Source: Primulina eburnea | Taxonomy: Eukaryota > Streptophyta > Magnoliopsida > Lamiales > Gesneriaceae | NCBI RefSeq assembly: GCF_022965805.1 | Contig: NC_133114.1 | Coordinates: 2,626,761 to 2,690,760, forward strand | DNA length: 64,000 nt | Direction of reading: 5' to 3' | Shown: in pieces, positions 43,600-54,177 of the stretch | Layout of the letters: each line of letters opens with the position of its first letter | How positions within the stretch are numbered: the stretch's first letter is position 1 | The notes under the pieces: generated by a model | The model's input: only the letters and a program-made list of their open reading frames with translations | Database searches by the model: none | Told to the model about the DNA's origin: nothing | Position numbers and translations under genes: made by a program

Positions 43600-45644
43600 T
43601 GTAATGCCCGGAAATTTAATCCTAGTAATCGGTAATTATTGATTTATAATTTGATATGATTACGAAAGGATTAATCGGGACACGAAATAAGAGTTCATAT
43701 AATTTGTGTAAGTTTTGGACAGAAGTAGTGGCGCCCGAGCGGTGGATTACGACCGCCCGAGCGCCAATGTTCTGTAGGGGAATGCTTCGGGCAGAGAGTT
43801 CCGCGCCCGAGCGGTAAGATATCACCGCCCGAGCGCCAATGTGCAATTCGGAAGAGTTCGGACAGAAACTGCCGCGCTCGAGCGGTAGTTTATTACCGCT
43901 CGAGCGCCGCCTAAATTGTATGGGAATGAGCCACGTTTCTTTACATGCAAGATAGGATATATATATACGTATATCCTTCAGTTTTGAAGATTCAGAACAA
44001 GGGAAAATCGAGAAAGGGTTCAGTGGAAGTTCACCGAAAATCCTTACGCCTTTTCTGAGAAATCCGTCCGTCTGATCTTGAATCCGACTTCGGTAACGAG
44101 TTCCTTGCAACGTAGGCTACAACTTGACGTAAGTTTTGCTACGTTTTGACATGCTTTGAAATTATGATATTGTCAGAATTGAATGGAACTCATATATGAT
44201 GTTCTTGACATGTTAGACATCGTAGAATCGAAGTCAGATTAAGAAATAGACTGATTAAGGAATTGTTATGAATTTTTAGGGTATATTGATTTATACCGGA
44301 CAGATTTGGATTATGAATGAAGTACAGACTGTAATGGATATGAGTTATGATTGGTAATTAATATCTGATGATATGGTATTGACGGGAATACTGAGATTGT
44401 ACCGTTATACCGTTGATTTTGAATTAAATCCAGATTGATCAGATTGTTATGGAATTGACTAGTATATTGATATGAGATTATTGATATTGTCAGTACCAGA
44501 CAGATTGTGAGTTCAGGACTTCTACTGAGCCAGAAACCGACGAAAGAAAGGTATAAGTCAATGTGGTATTGGGAGATGGACTTGAGTCGGTTTAGACTTG
44601 GGTTTCCCTAAATCACATACTTTACTTTATTGCATTGATATTTGCATTGATTGATGATATACTTGTTTTCTGGAGTTATAGATTACATGTATTAGACGAG
44701 TAGTCTTATGACAGAAGTGCCGTTAGTGGTGGGATCACCACGGGCACATTGCACGATGTCATAAGATGGTGTATTGGCGGATGTGCCAAAGACTGTCACT
44801 GGATGTTTGGCTATCGATGTGGATAGGATGGTGGCTTTTTCTATTACTGTTAATCAGTATTGTATCGATGTGGATAGATTAGTAGCTCTTCTATTACTGG
44901 TAATCGATGTCATATCGATGTGGATAGAATTAGAGTTGCTTCTATTACTGTTAATCGGTACTATATTGATGTGGATAGAATAATAGCTTCCTCTATTACT
45001 GTTAATCGATACCGTATCGATGTGAATAGAACTGGAGTCTTTTCTATTACTGTTGATCGATACCATATCGGCGTGGATAGAACTGGAGTCTTTTCTATTA
45101 CTGCTAGTCGATATACGCATGCCAACTTCTGGAATCGGGATCCCTAGACTAGGATTGAGTCTAGTCTGAATGATGTAGCTACGAGTATTGTCGACAGTTT
45201 GATATTGATTATGTTTCAGACTTTGTTACATATATATGTTACCTGATTACATGCTTTATATTGTTTATATGATTGCATGTTTCGTTGATTTATACTGGGA
45301 GTATATTCTCACCGGTTTATCCGGCTGTTGTCTTGTCTGTATGTGTACTTGACAACAGGTGGGACAGGATCAGGGTCCAGGAGATGAAGAGAGAGATCGT
45401 GATTAGAGTGGTGGCACCGGACTTGGACTAGAGATAGGGTTGAACACTTGATAGTAGTTGTCAAACCCTAGTTTGAATAAATGTTTGTGATACAGGACTT
45501 GTATTTTATATACTGATATGTATATATGTTTTCATTTCACTACGTTCCGTATTTTTCAAAAAAAAAAAAAATTTAGACCCTGTTTTAATTGATTAATTAG
45601 TCCCAATTATGATTAAGAACTTGATTAGCGTCCGGGTCCCCACA
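43600..45644 (+). repeat. 3' LTR of young gypsy element
   Basis: 2045 bp, almost identical to the 5' LTR. In this copy the first GC-rich inverted repeat is undamaged (CGAGCGCC instead of CGAACGCC). Minisatellite at about 44814-45116. Followed by attat. Confidence 0.93.
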
Positions 45645-45696
45645 ATTATTCTGTAGTTAAATTGACATTTTAGCTTGGTTGAGTGGGACTGTTACT

Positions 45697-46650
45697 TGGG
45701 CTGTCAAAACCAAACCGAACTCGATTCGACCCGAAAAAATCTAGGCTAGGGTTGGGGGTTTTAAGGTATGGGTCAAATCGGGTTAGAACCAAAATCAGAT
45801 CCGGAAAAATTAGTTTGGCAAAGTAGGTTGATTCGATTTTTTTAATTTTTTTTATCAAATTAAGAAACATTGGCTATATTTTTATACTGTATATCGATAT
45901 CATAAATTTTTTTCATATGATAATTATTTTGTAAAATATTGATTGTGTAAACAATTGTTTATTTGTTGTATTAATTATACTTAAATTTTCTATAAGTTGA
46001 CTTTCAAATTTATGAATTTATTCATAAATGATGTGTTTGATCAAATATTTATTTTGTAAAATATTTATTTTTAAAACAATTTATTGAAACTTATATTGAT
46101 ATGCTTATACATTTTTTTTATTGTTATTGATCTCATTAATTTTTAAATAATATTTATTTTGTGAAATATTTACATTTCCTAAACAATTGCCTCTTTTATG
46201 AAGTAATTAATAGTTTACACAACTTTTACTCTTAAATTTAAATATTTAAATTTACAAAACATAATTATCATATATTTAGGCAATATTTTGTTATTGTGTA
46301 TTTAAATTAAAATATTTATTATGTGTTTTGAATTTTTATTTAATTATTTTCTTAAATAATAATTTTGCAAATAATAAAATAATACTTTTTGCATACTTGT
46401 TTATTAAAAAACTCATATATATTTTAAACAAATCATATATATATATATATATATATTTAAAAATAATATTTTATTAAAAAAACTTTTCAGGTTGATTGGG
46501 TGGGTCGAGTTAGTCGGGCTGATTCGTATTCGGGATCATATTCATATGTTTCGGATTGGTTCGGCTTGGGTTCGGGTTGTGAAAAATTTTGTGATACCCA
46601 TGCTTCAACCCGACCTGAACCCACCCAACTCACCCGAATTGATATCCCTA
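45697..46650. mobile_element. Probable non-autonomous hAT element, 954 bp
   Basis: Ends TGGGCTGTCAA and TTGATATCCCTA are degenerate versions of the TAGGGGTGTCAA repeats seen at 30980. Flanks ctgttact (45689-45696) and ctattact (46651-46658) form an 8-bp duplication with one mismatch. Subterminal CGGGTT/ACCCGA motifs occur at both ends, and the interior is AT-rich with no transposase. It is older than the other two hAT elements. Confidence 0.7.
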
Positions 46651-46658
46651 CTATTACT

Positions 46659-47223
46659 AATAAAAAAATTTTAAAAAATCATATATTATTTTGTTTATCA
46701 AAATTTTAAACAATAAATAAATATTTTTCAAATTTTTTGGTCAAACCCAATGTGATATAGAGCAATATGATATTCTTTTTTTAAAAAAATTTTGTTGAAC
46801 TTTAAAATTCACGACGACGTTCTTTTAAAAATTGAAAAATGTAATATTATATATAAAAAATTTATACTTTATTTAATATGAGATAGAGTAGTGAGCACTA
46901 AATATTTGAAAGTAACACAAAAATAAAAATCGTAAATAAAATTAAATTAAACAATATAATCGATGTAGATACTTAAATATATTTTTTATTTTAAAAAACA
47001 TCAAATTTAAATTTGAATTTTAAAAAAATTTAAAAAAACTTTATATATATAATCTAAAAGATAGAGAATGTATAATCCGAAATATAGAGAATGGAGTCCG
47101 TTGTTTTTTTTTAAAAAAAAATTAAAATGAAATTTATCAATTTTGAAATTAAAATGATAGGAAAGAAAATATGATAATAAAAAAATGTAATATAAAGTTA
47201 TTCGGGTAAATGGAATTTTTGAA
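46659..47223. other. AT-rich intergenic, nothing recognised
   Basis: Over 80% A/T with long homopolymer runs and no supported ORF. It ends where homology to 4005 begins. Confidence 0.45.
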
Positions 47224-47366
47224 TGACAAAAAAGTTTTACCAACATACAAAAAAATAGTTTAATTTTAAATAATATATTTGATCTTTAATATTTAATTTT
47301 TTACAAGCATTTCACACTATTTACAAATTATTTGATTAGCTTAAAGTTCTCACATATGTAGTTTAA

Positions 47367-47401
<35 letters not shown>

Positions 47402-47458
47402 TTCACACTATTTAAATTGACAAATCACACACACATATGAATTTTTGAGTAGATGCGA
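47224..47458 (+). repeat. Composite repeat copy B, first segment
   Basis: Homologous to 4005-4240, including the CA microsatellite (47366-47401, about twice as long as in copy A). Interrupted by the solo LTR at 47459; homology resumes at 50040. Confidence 0.75.
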
Positions 47459-50039
47459 TGAAATGTCCCTAACTTATATATTGCTTTTAAATTGGAAGGA
47501 TCTTTAAAAAAAAAAACTAAGGCTTCGTAAAATCGTAAACGTTCAACTAAACCTGAAACTAGCATTTTTCAAAAGTACTATGAACATCATAAATCATCTC
47601 AAAAACCACTTCTTCGCATATAAATCATCAAAATATTTAAAGTACTGATAAATCATCAACTGTGAGGAAAACTAGCAAGGTTCTCGGGTTTCAGTGCACT
47701 ATTAGCCCAACCAGTTCAATCATCAAGTCCTCCTGTGTCAACAGAAATATCTTCACCTGCATCATTCACATCTAGCGAGTCTAATGACTCAGCAAGCCTT
47801 AACCATAATAACAAGTAATACGTATATATCCACATGCAACACTGAAAATTACATTTATAAAATAACTTTAACATGAATATTAGCATAATCTTAAACATTT
47901 CCTTCCATCATTATACATATACATTTCCATTTAGGGGGAAATCAATTCATTAATTGTGATAATCCTTTCATCTTTCGGTTGATTGATCAATCTGAGCTGT
48001 AACCATGGTACCAAACGACAGGGCAACAGTAACCACTTTTTCGTTCTGTGCCTTGACCTATAGTTGGCGGGGACACCAGCAACCACTTTTCCATTACTAG
48101 CCCGTGACCTTTGGAAATCCAGTGTTGGGTTCTCTCAGGGCTTTGTCTGGTAAATAGGTTCCATTAGGGCTTTGTCCATCACAAATCGTCATTTCCTTAC
48201 CGTCACAATCAAATCACTTCATTCAAAACATTTTCATCATTTCCATCACTTTATAAAAATACATGCATAATACCATTTTTTTAAACTAAGCATGCAACAC
48301 GTCTGTTAGCATTTAACATTTCTCATCATAAAATTCCATAACCTTTCAAAATAAACATTTTTAACATTTATTACAATTATCAGGACACTGCCAGGACTCC
48401 TAACATTTTTCAGGTGTAAAATGACTGTTTTATCCATGAAACCTTAACTTTTCCATTTTATCCTTGGACCTTAAAACTTTTATCCAAACCCATCCAAACT
48501 TATCATAACACCTTAAAACACACCCTTAATCCTTTCTTAGACGTAAACTCCAGCCCACCATCTACGTTTCTTAATTCGTTTTAAAACTTCGACCAGAGTC
48601 TGGTTTTAACCCGAATCATCTCAAAACTTAACCAAACTTTCCCAAATTTTAACCATAGATTATTAACACCTAACCAAACCCTTTACAACCCAATTCAAAC
48701 CATTTAAAACCCTTAGCAGCGCCTGGAACCCTTCTGAATTTTTCTGCACATGTTCGACCGAACCCTAGCACTCCCAAACTCACTGTCCTTTGACCCTAGC
48801 CCCAAAACAAGGGGACCAGACCCTAACCAACCTACAACTAGGACCATGACCGAACCCATATGACTCACCTAGACCAGCCCTAACGCTCCATGAATCCCCC
48901 CAACCCGCGCATATCATGGTCGTGCGGCCAAGCCGCGTGACTCCAGCATCTAACCCACGGATTAAGCACGGCTCCGCCCCTCTAGGACCACGACACAGCC
49001 CTCCTAGGTCTTCTGGATGCGCCTCAACCTCATCTCACGGCCTGCACCCTCCAAGAGCCACAAATCGAAATCCTAGCCCCTTACAATCCACAATTTCGCA
49101 CAACCTCTCCTCCCTTCCCTTCCAGACCCGTCCAGCTCCATCTAAGACTCCTATACAGCCCCTAAATCATGTCCATACTATCCCTAACCTGACAGCCCCT
49201 TGTGCAGCATCAAGATCATGAGTTTCATGTCAAAAATTCCAAGTTTTTCCATGCATAAACCATAAAAACGAAAATAATAAAATGATATCAGATTTTTCAT
49301 GCACAAATAAACATTCACACGTAATATGGCATGAATGATAAGAAAATAAGGTATAAGGCGTGCCTTTGCGTGATTCACACACGAAAAAATTCGAGTCTAA
49401 ACACAAAGGAGCGTTGCCGGCAGCACGGGGAACTCTTGCTGCCTTTTTTGCCTTCAAAAGCCGACGTATGAAAGCCCTGGGGACGTGGTGTATGTGTGGT
49501 TACTGCTAGGGAAGGAAAACCCTAGGTTTCTTTTGATTTATGCGTGAGTTTGATGGAGATTTTGGGCTTGGAAGCCAAAGCTTTGGATATAAATATTAAA
49601 GTAGACAATTAGGCCCAATAATCCTAGTATAATAGGTCCATTAGTACTTAGGAAAAATATCTCGTTTAAGAAAGTTTTCGAAATATTAACCGAGCCTCCA
49701 AAAAGTCCTTATTTTAGTTAAAAATCGATTACTGGTTTAAAATATGACTCGACATATAAAAACATATCAAAAAAACATTATTTGCAAAATTTACATATTA
49801 ATTATACCATATACTAAATAATTAAAAATAATTATTTAATAAAAATATTTTTCATTTACAGTCTTAGGTCTCCGCTCCTCGATCGCGTCTTGAATAACCC
49901 TTGAAAACACTAATTTATGCATTATAATAGAAATCTCTAATTTAAACATGTAAACCTACCACATTTAATTAATGTAATTAAAATAATTTAATTATATTTG
50001 CATGCAGTTGGATTACGTTATTGCATTTTGGACCTGACA
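47459..50039 (-). mobile_element. Gypsy-type solo LTR, 2581 bp, minus strand
   Basis: Starts TGAAATGTCCC and ends GGACCTGACA, as does its relative 20634-32832. Shared internal motifs include GCGAGTCTAATGACTCAGCA and GGACACTGCCAG. Copy A (about 4238) shows the empty site. The flanks tgcga and cgaga do not give a clean target-site duplication, so the exact border is uncertain by a few bases. Confidence 0.78.
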
Positions 50040-50270
50040 CGAGACATACTCACATACCCTTGATTTGAGAACTTGAATATTTTAGCTCTAAGGCTAGTAA
50101 TAGTTTATAGATTTTGTGAGGCCTAAAACTCCATTGAAGTGATTGCAAAAATTATTGTGTTGTTTATATTATTTGGTATTTGATTTTTAATAGGAATATT
50201 GAAATTAATATTAGATAAACAAAATTTTCTATTTAACAATTGGGAAATGTAGTATGAAAGATTGATAATT
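50040..50270 (+). repeat. Composite repeat copy B, second segment
   Basis: Homologous to copy A around 4238-4772, with about 300 bp of the A sequence (4275-4610) absent here. Ends at the CACTA insertion. Confidence 0.65.
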
Positions 50271-50305
50271 CACTACAAGAAAATCTTAATTCAACAACAC
50301 ATCAA

Positions 50306-50942
50306 AGACAACGGTTTTTTATAAAAACCGTTGTGCTTTGTCTTTTAACAACGGTTTTAAGAAAAACCGTTGTCGTAGGCTCAAAAAACCCGCTCATAGA
50401 CAACAGTTTTAAGAAATTGTTGTCATTGATATGTCTACGACAACAGTTTTTAAAAACCGTTGTCTATTAGCGTGTTTTTTTGGTCTACGACAACGGTTTT
50501 TAAAAACCGTTGTCTATTAGCGTGTTTTTTTGGACTACGACAACGGTTTTTAGTAACCGTTGTCTATTAGCTTGTTTTTTGGGCTACGACAACGGTTTTT
50601 AAAAACCGTTGTCTATTTGCGTGTTTTTTTTTTTGCCTACGACAGTTGTCTATTAGCTTGTTTTTTGTTGGCCTACGACAACGGTTTTAAAAATCGTTGT
50701 CTATTATTGTATTTTTTTGGTCTACGACAACGATTTTTAAAAACCGTTGTCTAAACCGTTGTCTATTATTGTGTTTTTTTCGGGCTACGACAACGGTTTT
50801 TAAAAACCGTTGTCTATTAGCTTGTTTTTTGTTGGCCTACGACAACGGTTTTAAAAACCGTTGTCTATTATTTAGTTTTTTTCTGGCTACGACAACAGTT
50901 TTTTGGGACATTCGACAACGGTTTAAGAGAAAACCGTTGTAA
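50306..50942. repeat. CACTA subterminal palindrome array (ACAACGG type)
   Basis: About 14 palindromes of the form ACAACGGTTTT/AAAACCGTTGT with a very short loop, at about 51-bp spacing, joined by TCTATTAGCGTG and a T run and GGCCTACG. Typical transposase-binding subterminal repeats of CACTA elements. Some units have one arm lost. Confidence 0.88.
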
Positions 50943-50971
50943 GAAGTGTTTTTTGTTTAGCGAAAAAGTAG

Positions 50972-51200
50972 CGACGGTTTTAAATAACCGTACCGTCGCG
51001 AAATTATAAATCGGCGACGGTTTAGTATAAGCCGTCGCTAAATTTAGCGACGGTTAAAGAAAAATTGTCGCATGTTTAAAACTAGCGACGGTTTTTCATA
51101 AAACCGTTGCTAAATTTGGCGACGATCACATATAAACCGTCGCCAAGCTAAATTAAACCGTCGTCGATTTACAATTCTGCGACGGGTTATGTAAAACCGT
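50972..51200. repeat. CACTA inner palindromes (GCGACGG type)
   Basis: Units such as GCGACGGTTTAGTATAAGCC and GTCGC, several copies; a matching pair lies on the other side at about 51630-51690. Confidence 0.8.
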
Positions 51201-51260
51201 TTCCATTTTCAAAAGAATTCGTTCCCACCTAAACTTCCCCCTATTTTCTTTCACCACTCT

Positions 51261-51270
51261 CTATAAATAC
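51261..51270 (+). promoter_or_regulatory. Possible TATA box inside CACTA element
   Basis: CTATAAATAC follows the left palindrome block and precedes a ~55-bp-period tandem repeat. It could be the remains of the promoter of the parent autonomous element. Confidence 0.35.
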
Positions 51271-51294
51271 ATGCAAATTTGCTTCAATTTCTTC

Positions 51295-51570
51295 CACTTC
51301 ACTTCAAAACAATTAAAATTTTTCTCACTTACACAATTTTACAACTTCACAACACTTAAAATTTTTTATCTCTTACACGATTTTACCACTTTACAACAAT
51401 TAAATTTTTTATCTCTTACACGATTTTTTTACCACTTTACAACACTTAAAATTTTTATCTCTTACACCATTTTTTTACCACTTCAATACAATTAAAATTT
51501 TAATCTCTTACACACGATTTTATCACTGCACGACTTTTAAATTTTTTTATCTCTTACACGATTGTACCAA
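51295..51570 (+). repeat. ~55-bp tandem repeats in CACTA interior
   Basis: About five or six units containing TTATCTCTTACACGATTTT, ACCACTTTACAACA and TTAAAATT. Units differ mainly in T-run length. Confidence 0.75.
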
Positions 51571-51979
51571 TTCAAAACACAGATTTATTAAATAAAATAA
51601 ATTTTTTTTTTATTTTACCTAAACTATTAGCGACGGAATATGTAAACCGTCGCTAATTAGCGACGGTGGTTATATGCTGACCGTCGCAAATATCTTCGAC
51701 AACACTTTTTCAAAATACGAGCGGACCATTTAACAAAACTGGCTTTAATAACAGTTTTAAACGATTGTCGTTGGTAGATAAGACAACGGTTTAAATCCGT
51801 TGCAAAACCGTTGTCGTTGGTCGAAATTACAACGGTTTAACACCGTTGCAAAACCGTTGTCGTTAATAGAAAAGACAACGGTTTAAAACCGTTGTCGTTG
51901 AAGACAATTTCAACAACACCTTCAGTTACAACAGTCGAAAATGGCCAATCCGTTGTAGTTTGGCGTTTTTGTTGTAGTG

Positions 51980-52509
51980 ATTATTGACTAATAAAGAAGA
52001 ATAATTTATAATATATACATTGATATGAATTAAAAAGAGTGGATAATCAAATGAAATCGAACTTATAGAATATATCTCTAAATTGATTTTTTCCGCGTAA
52101 CTCTTGTCAATCGTTGATCAGTTGTGCAGTCTTTTTTTTTTTTTTTTACGTAACAATCTCGTATTTGATTTTTTTAAAAATAAAATTAAGATTATTTAAT
52201 TAGAATACTTAATATGTTATTAAATTATTAATTATACGTGTAACGATATTGACTTGGTAGGCCCGTTTCATAGCCTCGAAGAAAGGTTGATATATCCACC
52301 ATTCAGCGTATATCTTGTCGACTTTACAGATAATAAACTGCCATTATTTATATTAATAAAAAATTTCAAGATCACTAATAATTAATTTTAAATTTAATTA
52401 CATAAATAAATTTTATTTTTTATCACCGCGTTGCCGACTCACGGTCTACGAGATTCGGCCCACTTCATACTCGTCACATCCTACTTCATACTCACCTCAT
52501 TGATTATTA
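51980..52509 (+). repeat. Composite repeat copy B, third segment
   Basis: Homologous to copy A 4773-5125, with divergent inserted stretches at 52100-52150 and 52362-52500. No ORF. Ends at the Helitron. Confidence 0.6.
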
Positions 52510-52729
52510 CTAGTTACTATGCACGTGTGTATACAGTTTTTTTATAATTATCGAGAGATTATATTAAAATTTGACAAATTATCGAGGGACTAAAGTGCTA
52601 TTTGCATTGCTGAAATTAAAAAAAATAAAAACAAAAGTGTAATATTGATATTAAATAAAAGCAAAATTGAAAGAAAAGTCGGTGTCCATTTTTGTCGCTG
52701 TTAGGTTCAACCTTTATATATAGTATAGA
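52510..52729 (-). mobile_element. Short non-autonomous Helitron, 220 bp
   Basis: On the minus strand it starts TCTATACTATATATAAAG and ends CATAGTAACTAG, sits between A and T, and makes no duplication: the Helitron rule (5' TC, 3' CTRR, A/T target). Copy A shows the uninterrupted target (attattataataaatt at 5118-5134). A CACGTG stem-like sequence lies about 10 bp before the CTAG end. No Rep/helicase coding. Confidence 0.78.
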
Positions 52730-53136
52730 TAATAAATTAGATAAATTTATTTTTTGATGATCAATTATAATTTATTTTCGAACTCGAAACTTATTTTAAA
52801 ATTGAGATTTTTATATCAGATATTAGTACAAATGAACGAGAGGCACGTAATTAATATAGTAAACTATTTGATATATCTGTGGTAGGTAGTTAAGTTAAAA
52901 TTTGTCAAGGGGGGTGTCTTGCGTATAGGCGTTAAGAGTTACGTTATTAATTAGTCAATATGATTGATATTAATTACTGTATAATAATTCTATGATTTGT
53001 TGGGTTGAATAATTATCACTGCTAGGAGAACGATCCAATTTTGTTGTTTTGACTGATGTACAGTTTAAAAGATTCAAGTCATATCATTACCACATGTTAT
53101 AATTTTTGGTAAAATGACAAGCACTCGGTCCTACAA
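52730..53136 (+). repeat. Composite repeat copy B, fourth segment
   Basis: Homologous at both edges to copy A 5126-5183, but about 350 bp in the middle (52757-53105) has no counterpart in A. No ORF; nature of the extra block not recognised. Confidence 0.5.
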
Positions 53137-53150
53137 TTGGTATCAGAGAC
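53137..53150 (+). other. Primer binding site of old LTR element (copy B)
   Basis: TTGGTATCAGAGAC, counterpart of 5184-5197 with one change. Confidence 0.6.
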
Positions 53151-53765
53151 AATGTCACTGTTTGGTTCTCATTGATTGAAAAGAGCATGATTACTAGAAG
53201 AGGGACTGTTGTGGTACAATAATTATTCATGTTAGCTTTTGGTAAAACGGTAATTATTTGTTACAATTAGATCTTGATACCGAGACATCATCCCAAAATT
53301 GGGAATAAGTCATCGGAATTTTTTTTTTTTTAAAAAAAACCAACTTTAATATTTGGATGATTAATTCATCAAAGAAACTTTCCTCTTCACATAGCTTTCT
53401 CCAGGTAATCAACCATCTTCTTTGTTATTTATTGGAAAATACTTTTTCATTTATATGCATGTCTCGGTATCTTTTCATACTAGCAATAAAAAAAACTATT
53501 GTTTTTGGATATTCAAATGTATCTTTTAATTGTAGACGAGTAGGATCATAATCTTCAAATGTACTTCTTAAATTTTTATACAATGTTTCATGTTAATTAA
53601 GATGAATTTCAAGTTCAACCAATAATGAAGACATTTGAAATCCATTTTAATTTATGTAACTAATTAGTTAATAAATAATATATGGATTTCAAATCCATTA
53701 ATCCAAATACAACCAAACAAATTTCGATGATTTGAACATTCATGGAATGGATTTCTCAAATGTGT
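53151..53765 (+). repeat. Old leader, copy B, and unmatched block
   Basis: 53151-53536 matches copy A 5198-5571. From 53537 B diverges into sequence absent in A. Non-coding. Confidence 0.5.
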
Positions 53766-53952
53766 GGGAGTAGGTCTCATGTGAGACCGCCTCACGGATC
53801 TTAATCTGTGAGACGGGTCAATCCTACCCATATTCACAATATAAATTAATATTCTTAGCATAAAAAGTGATACTTTTTCATGGATAACCCAAATAAGAGA
53901 TCCGTCTCACAAATACGACCCGTGAGACCGTCTCACACAAGTTTTTGTCCAT
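53766..53952. mobile_element. MITE-like palindromic repeat
   Basis: Ends carry GTGAGACCGYCTCAC palindromes (53776-53793, 53923-53937) and the interior has CTGTGAGACGGGTCAA and GAGATCCGTCTCAC. It resembles a short, very abundant repeat that I remember from Lamiales genomes; that memory cannot be checked here. No clean target-site duplication was identified. Confidence 0.5.
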
Positions 53953-54046
53953 GTGTGGAAATGTCTATTACGACCAATTCAATCACCATAGACATAATAT
54001 ATATTTATATATAATAATCAAGCACGGGTTTATATATCTATTACGA

Positions 54047-54177
54047 TCAATCGAAGGATTCTGGTACGTGTTTAATGTTATTTATATTTTCTGATAATTC
54101 GACATGAATTCCTGACATGTTGTGATATATGGATTTAATCACATGAATTATAGATTTATTTTATTAAATCTTCAACA
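54047..54177 (+). repeat. Copia-X LTR 3' fragment, copy B
   Basis: Matches the last 130 bp of the copia-X LTR (5878-6010), ending TCTTCAACA, then primer binding site 54180-54193. The first two thirds of the LTR are missing. Confidence 0.75.

Larger units (their letters stand above)
36724..45644 (+). mobile_element. Complete, young Ty3/gypsy element, 8921 bp
   Basis: LTRs 36724-38765 and 43600-45644 start TGTAATGCCCGG and end GGTCCCCACA. The target-site duplication attat is perfect (36719-36723, 45645-45649). By eye the two 2.04-kb LTRs differ at only about a dozen bases plus a small indel, which means a very recent insertion. It has a tRNA-iMet primer binding site, a polypurine tract and one gag-pol frame 39004-43500 with a single in-frame TGA. 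Long LTRs and the integrase tail suggest a plant chromovirus of the Tekay/Del type. Confidence 0.96.
50271..51979. mobile_element. Non-autonomous CACTA (En/Spm) element, 1709 bp
   Basis: Terminal inverted repeats CACTACAAGAAAA and TTTTTGTTGTAGTG, flanked by the 3-bp duplication att (50268-50270, 51980-51982). Copy A keeps the empty site gataattattgac at about 4770. Dense subterminal palindromes of two types, ACAACGG/CCGTTGT outside and GCGACGG/CCGTCGC inside, occur at both ends. No transposase or TNP-like ORF is seen, so it depends on an autonomous CACTA element. Confidence 0.93.

Noticed and set aside
46430..46456. (AT)n run as a regulatory element
   Set aside because: Simple microsatellite inside an AT-rich hAT interior.
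48916..49221. 101-codon Pro/Ser-rich ORF
   Set aside because: Within the minus-strand solo LTR 47459-50039; composition follows the C-rich antisense of the LTR and no homologue is recognised.
50306..50942. CRISPR-like regularly spaced repeats
   Set aside because: The units are transposase-binding palindromes inside a CACTA element with TIRs and a 3-bp TSD in a plant genome; no cas genes.
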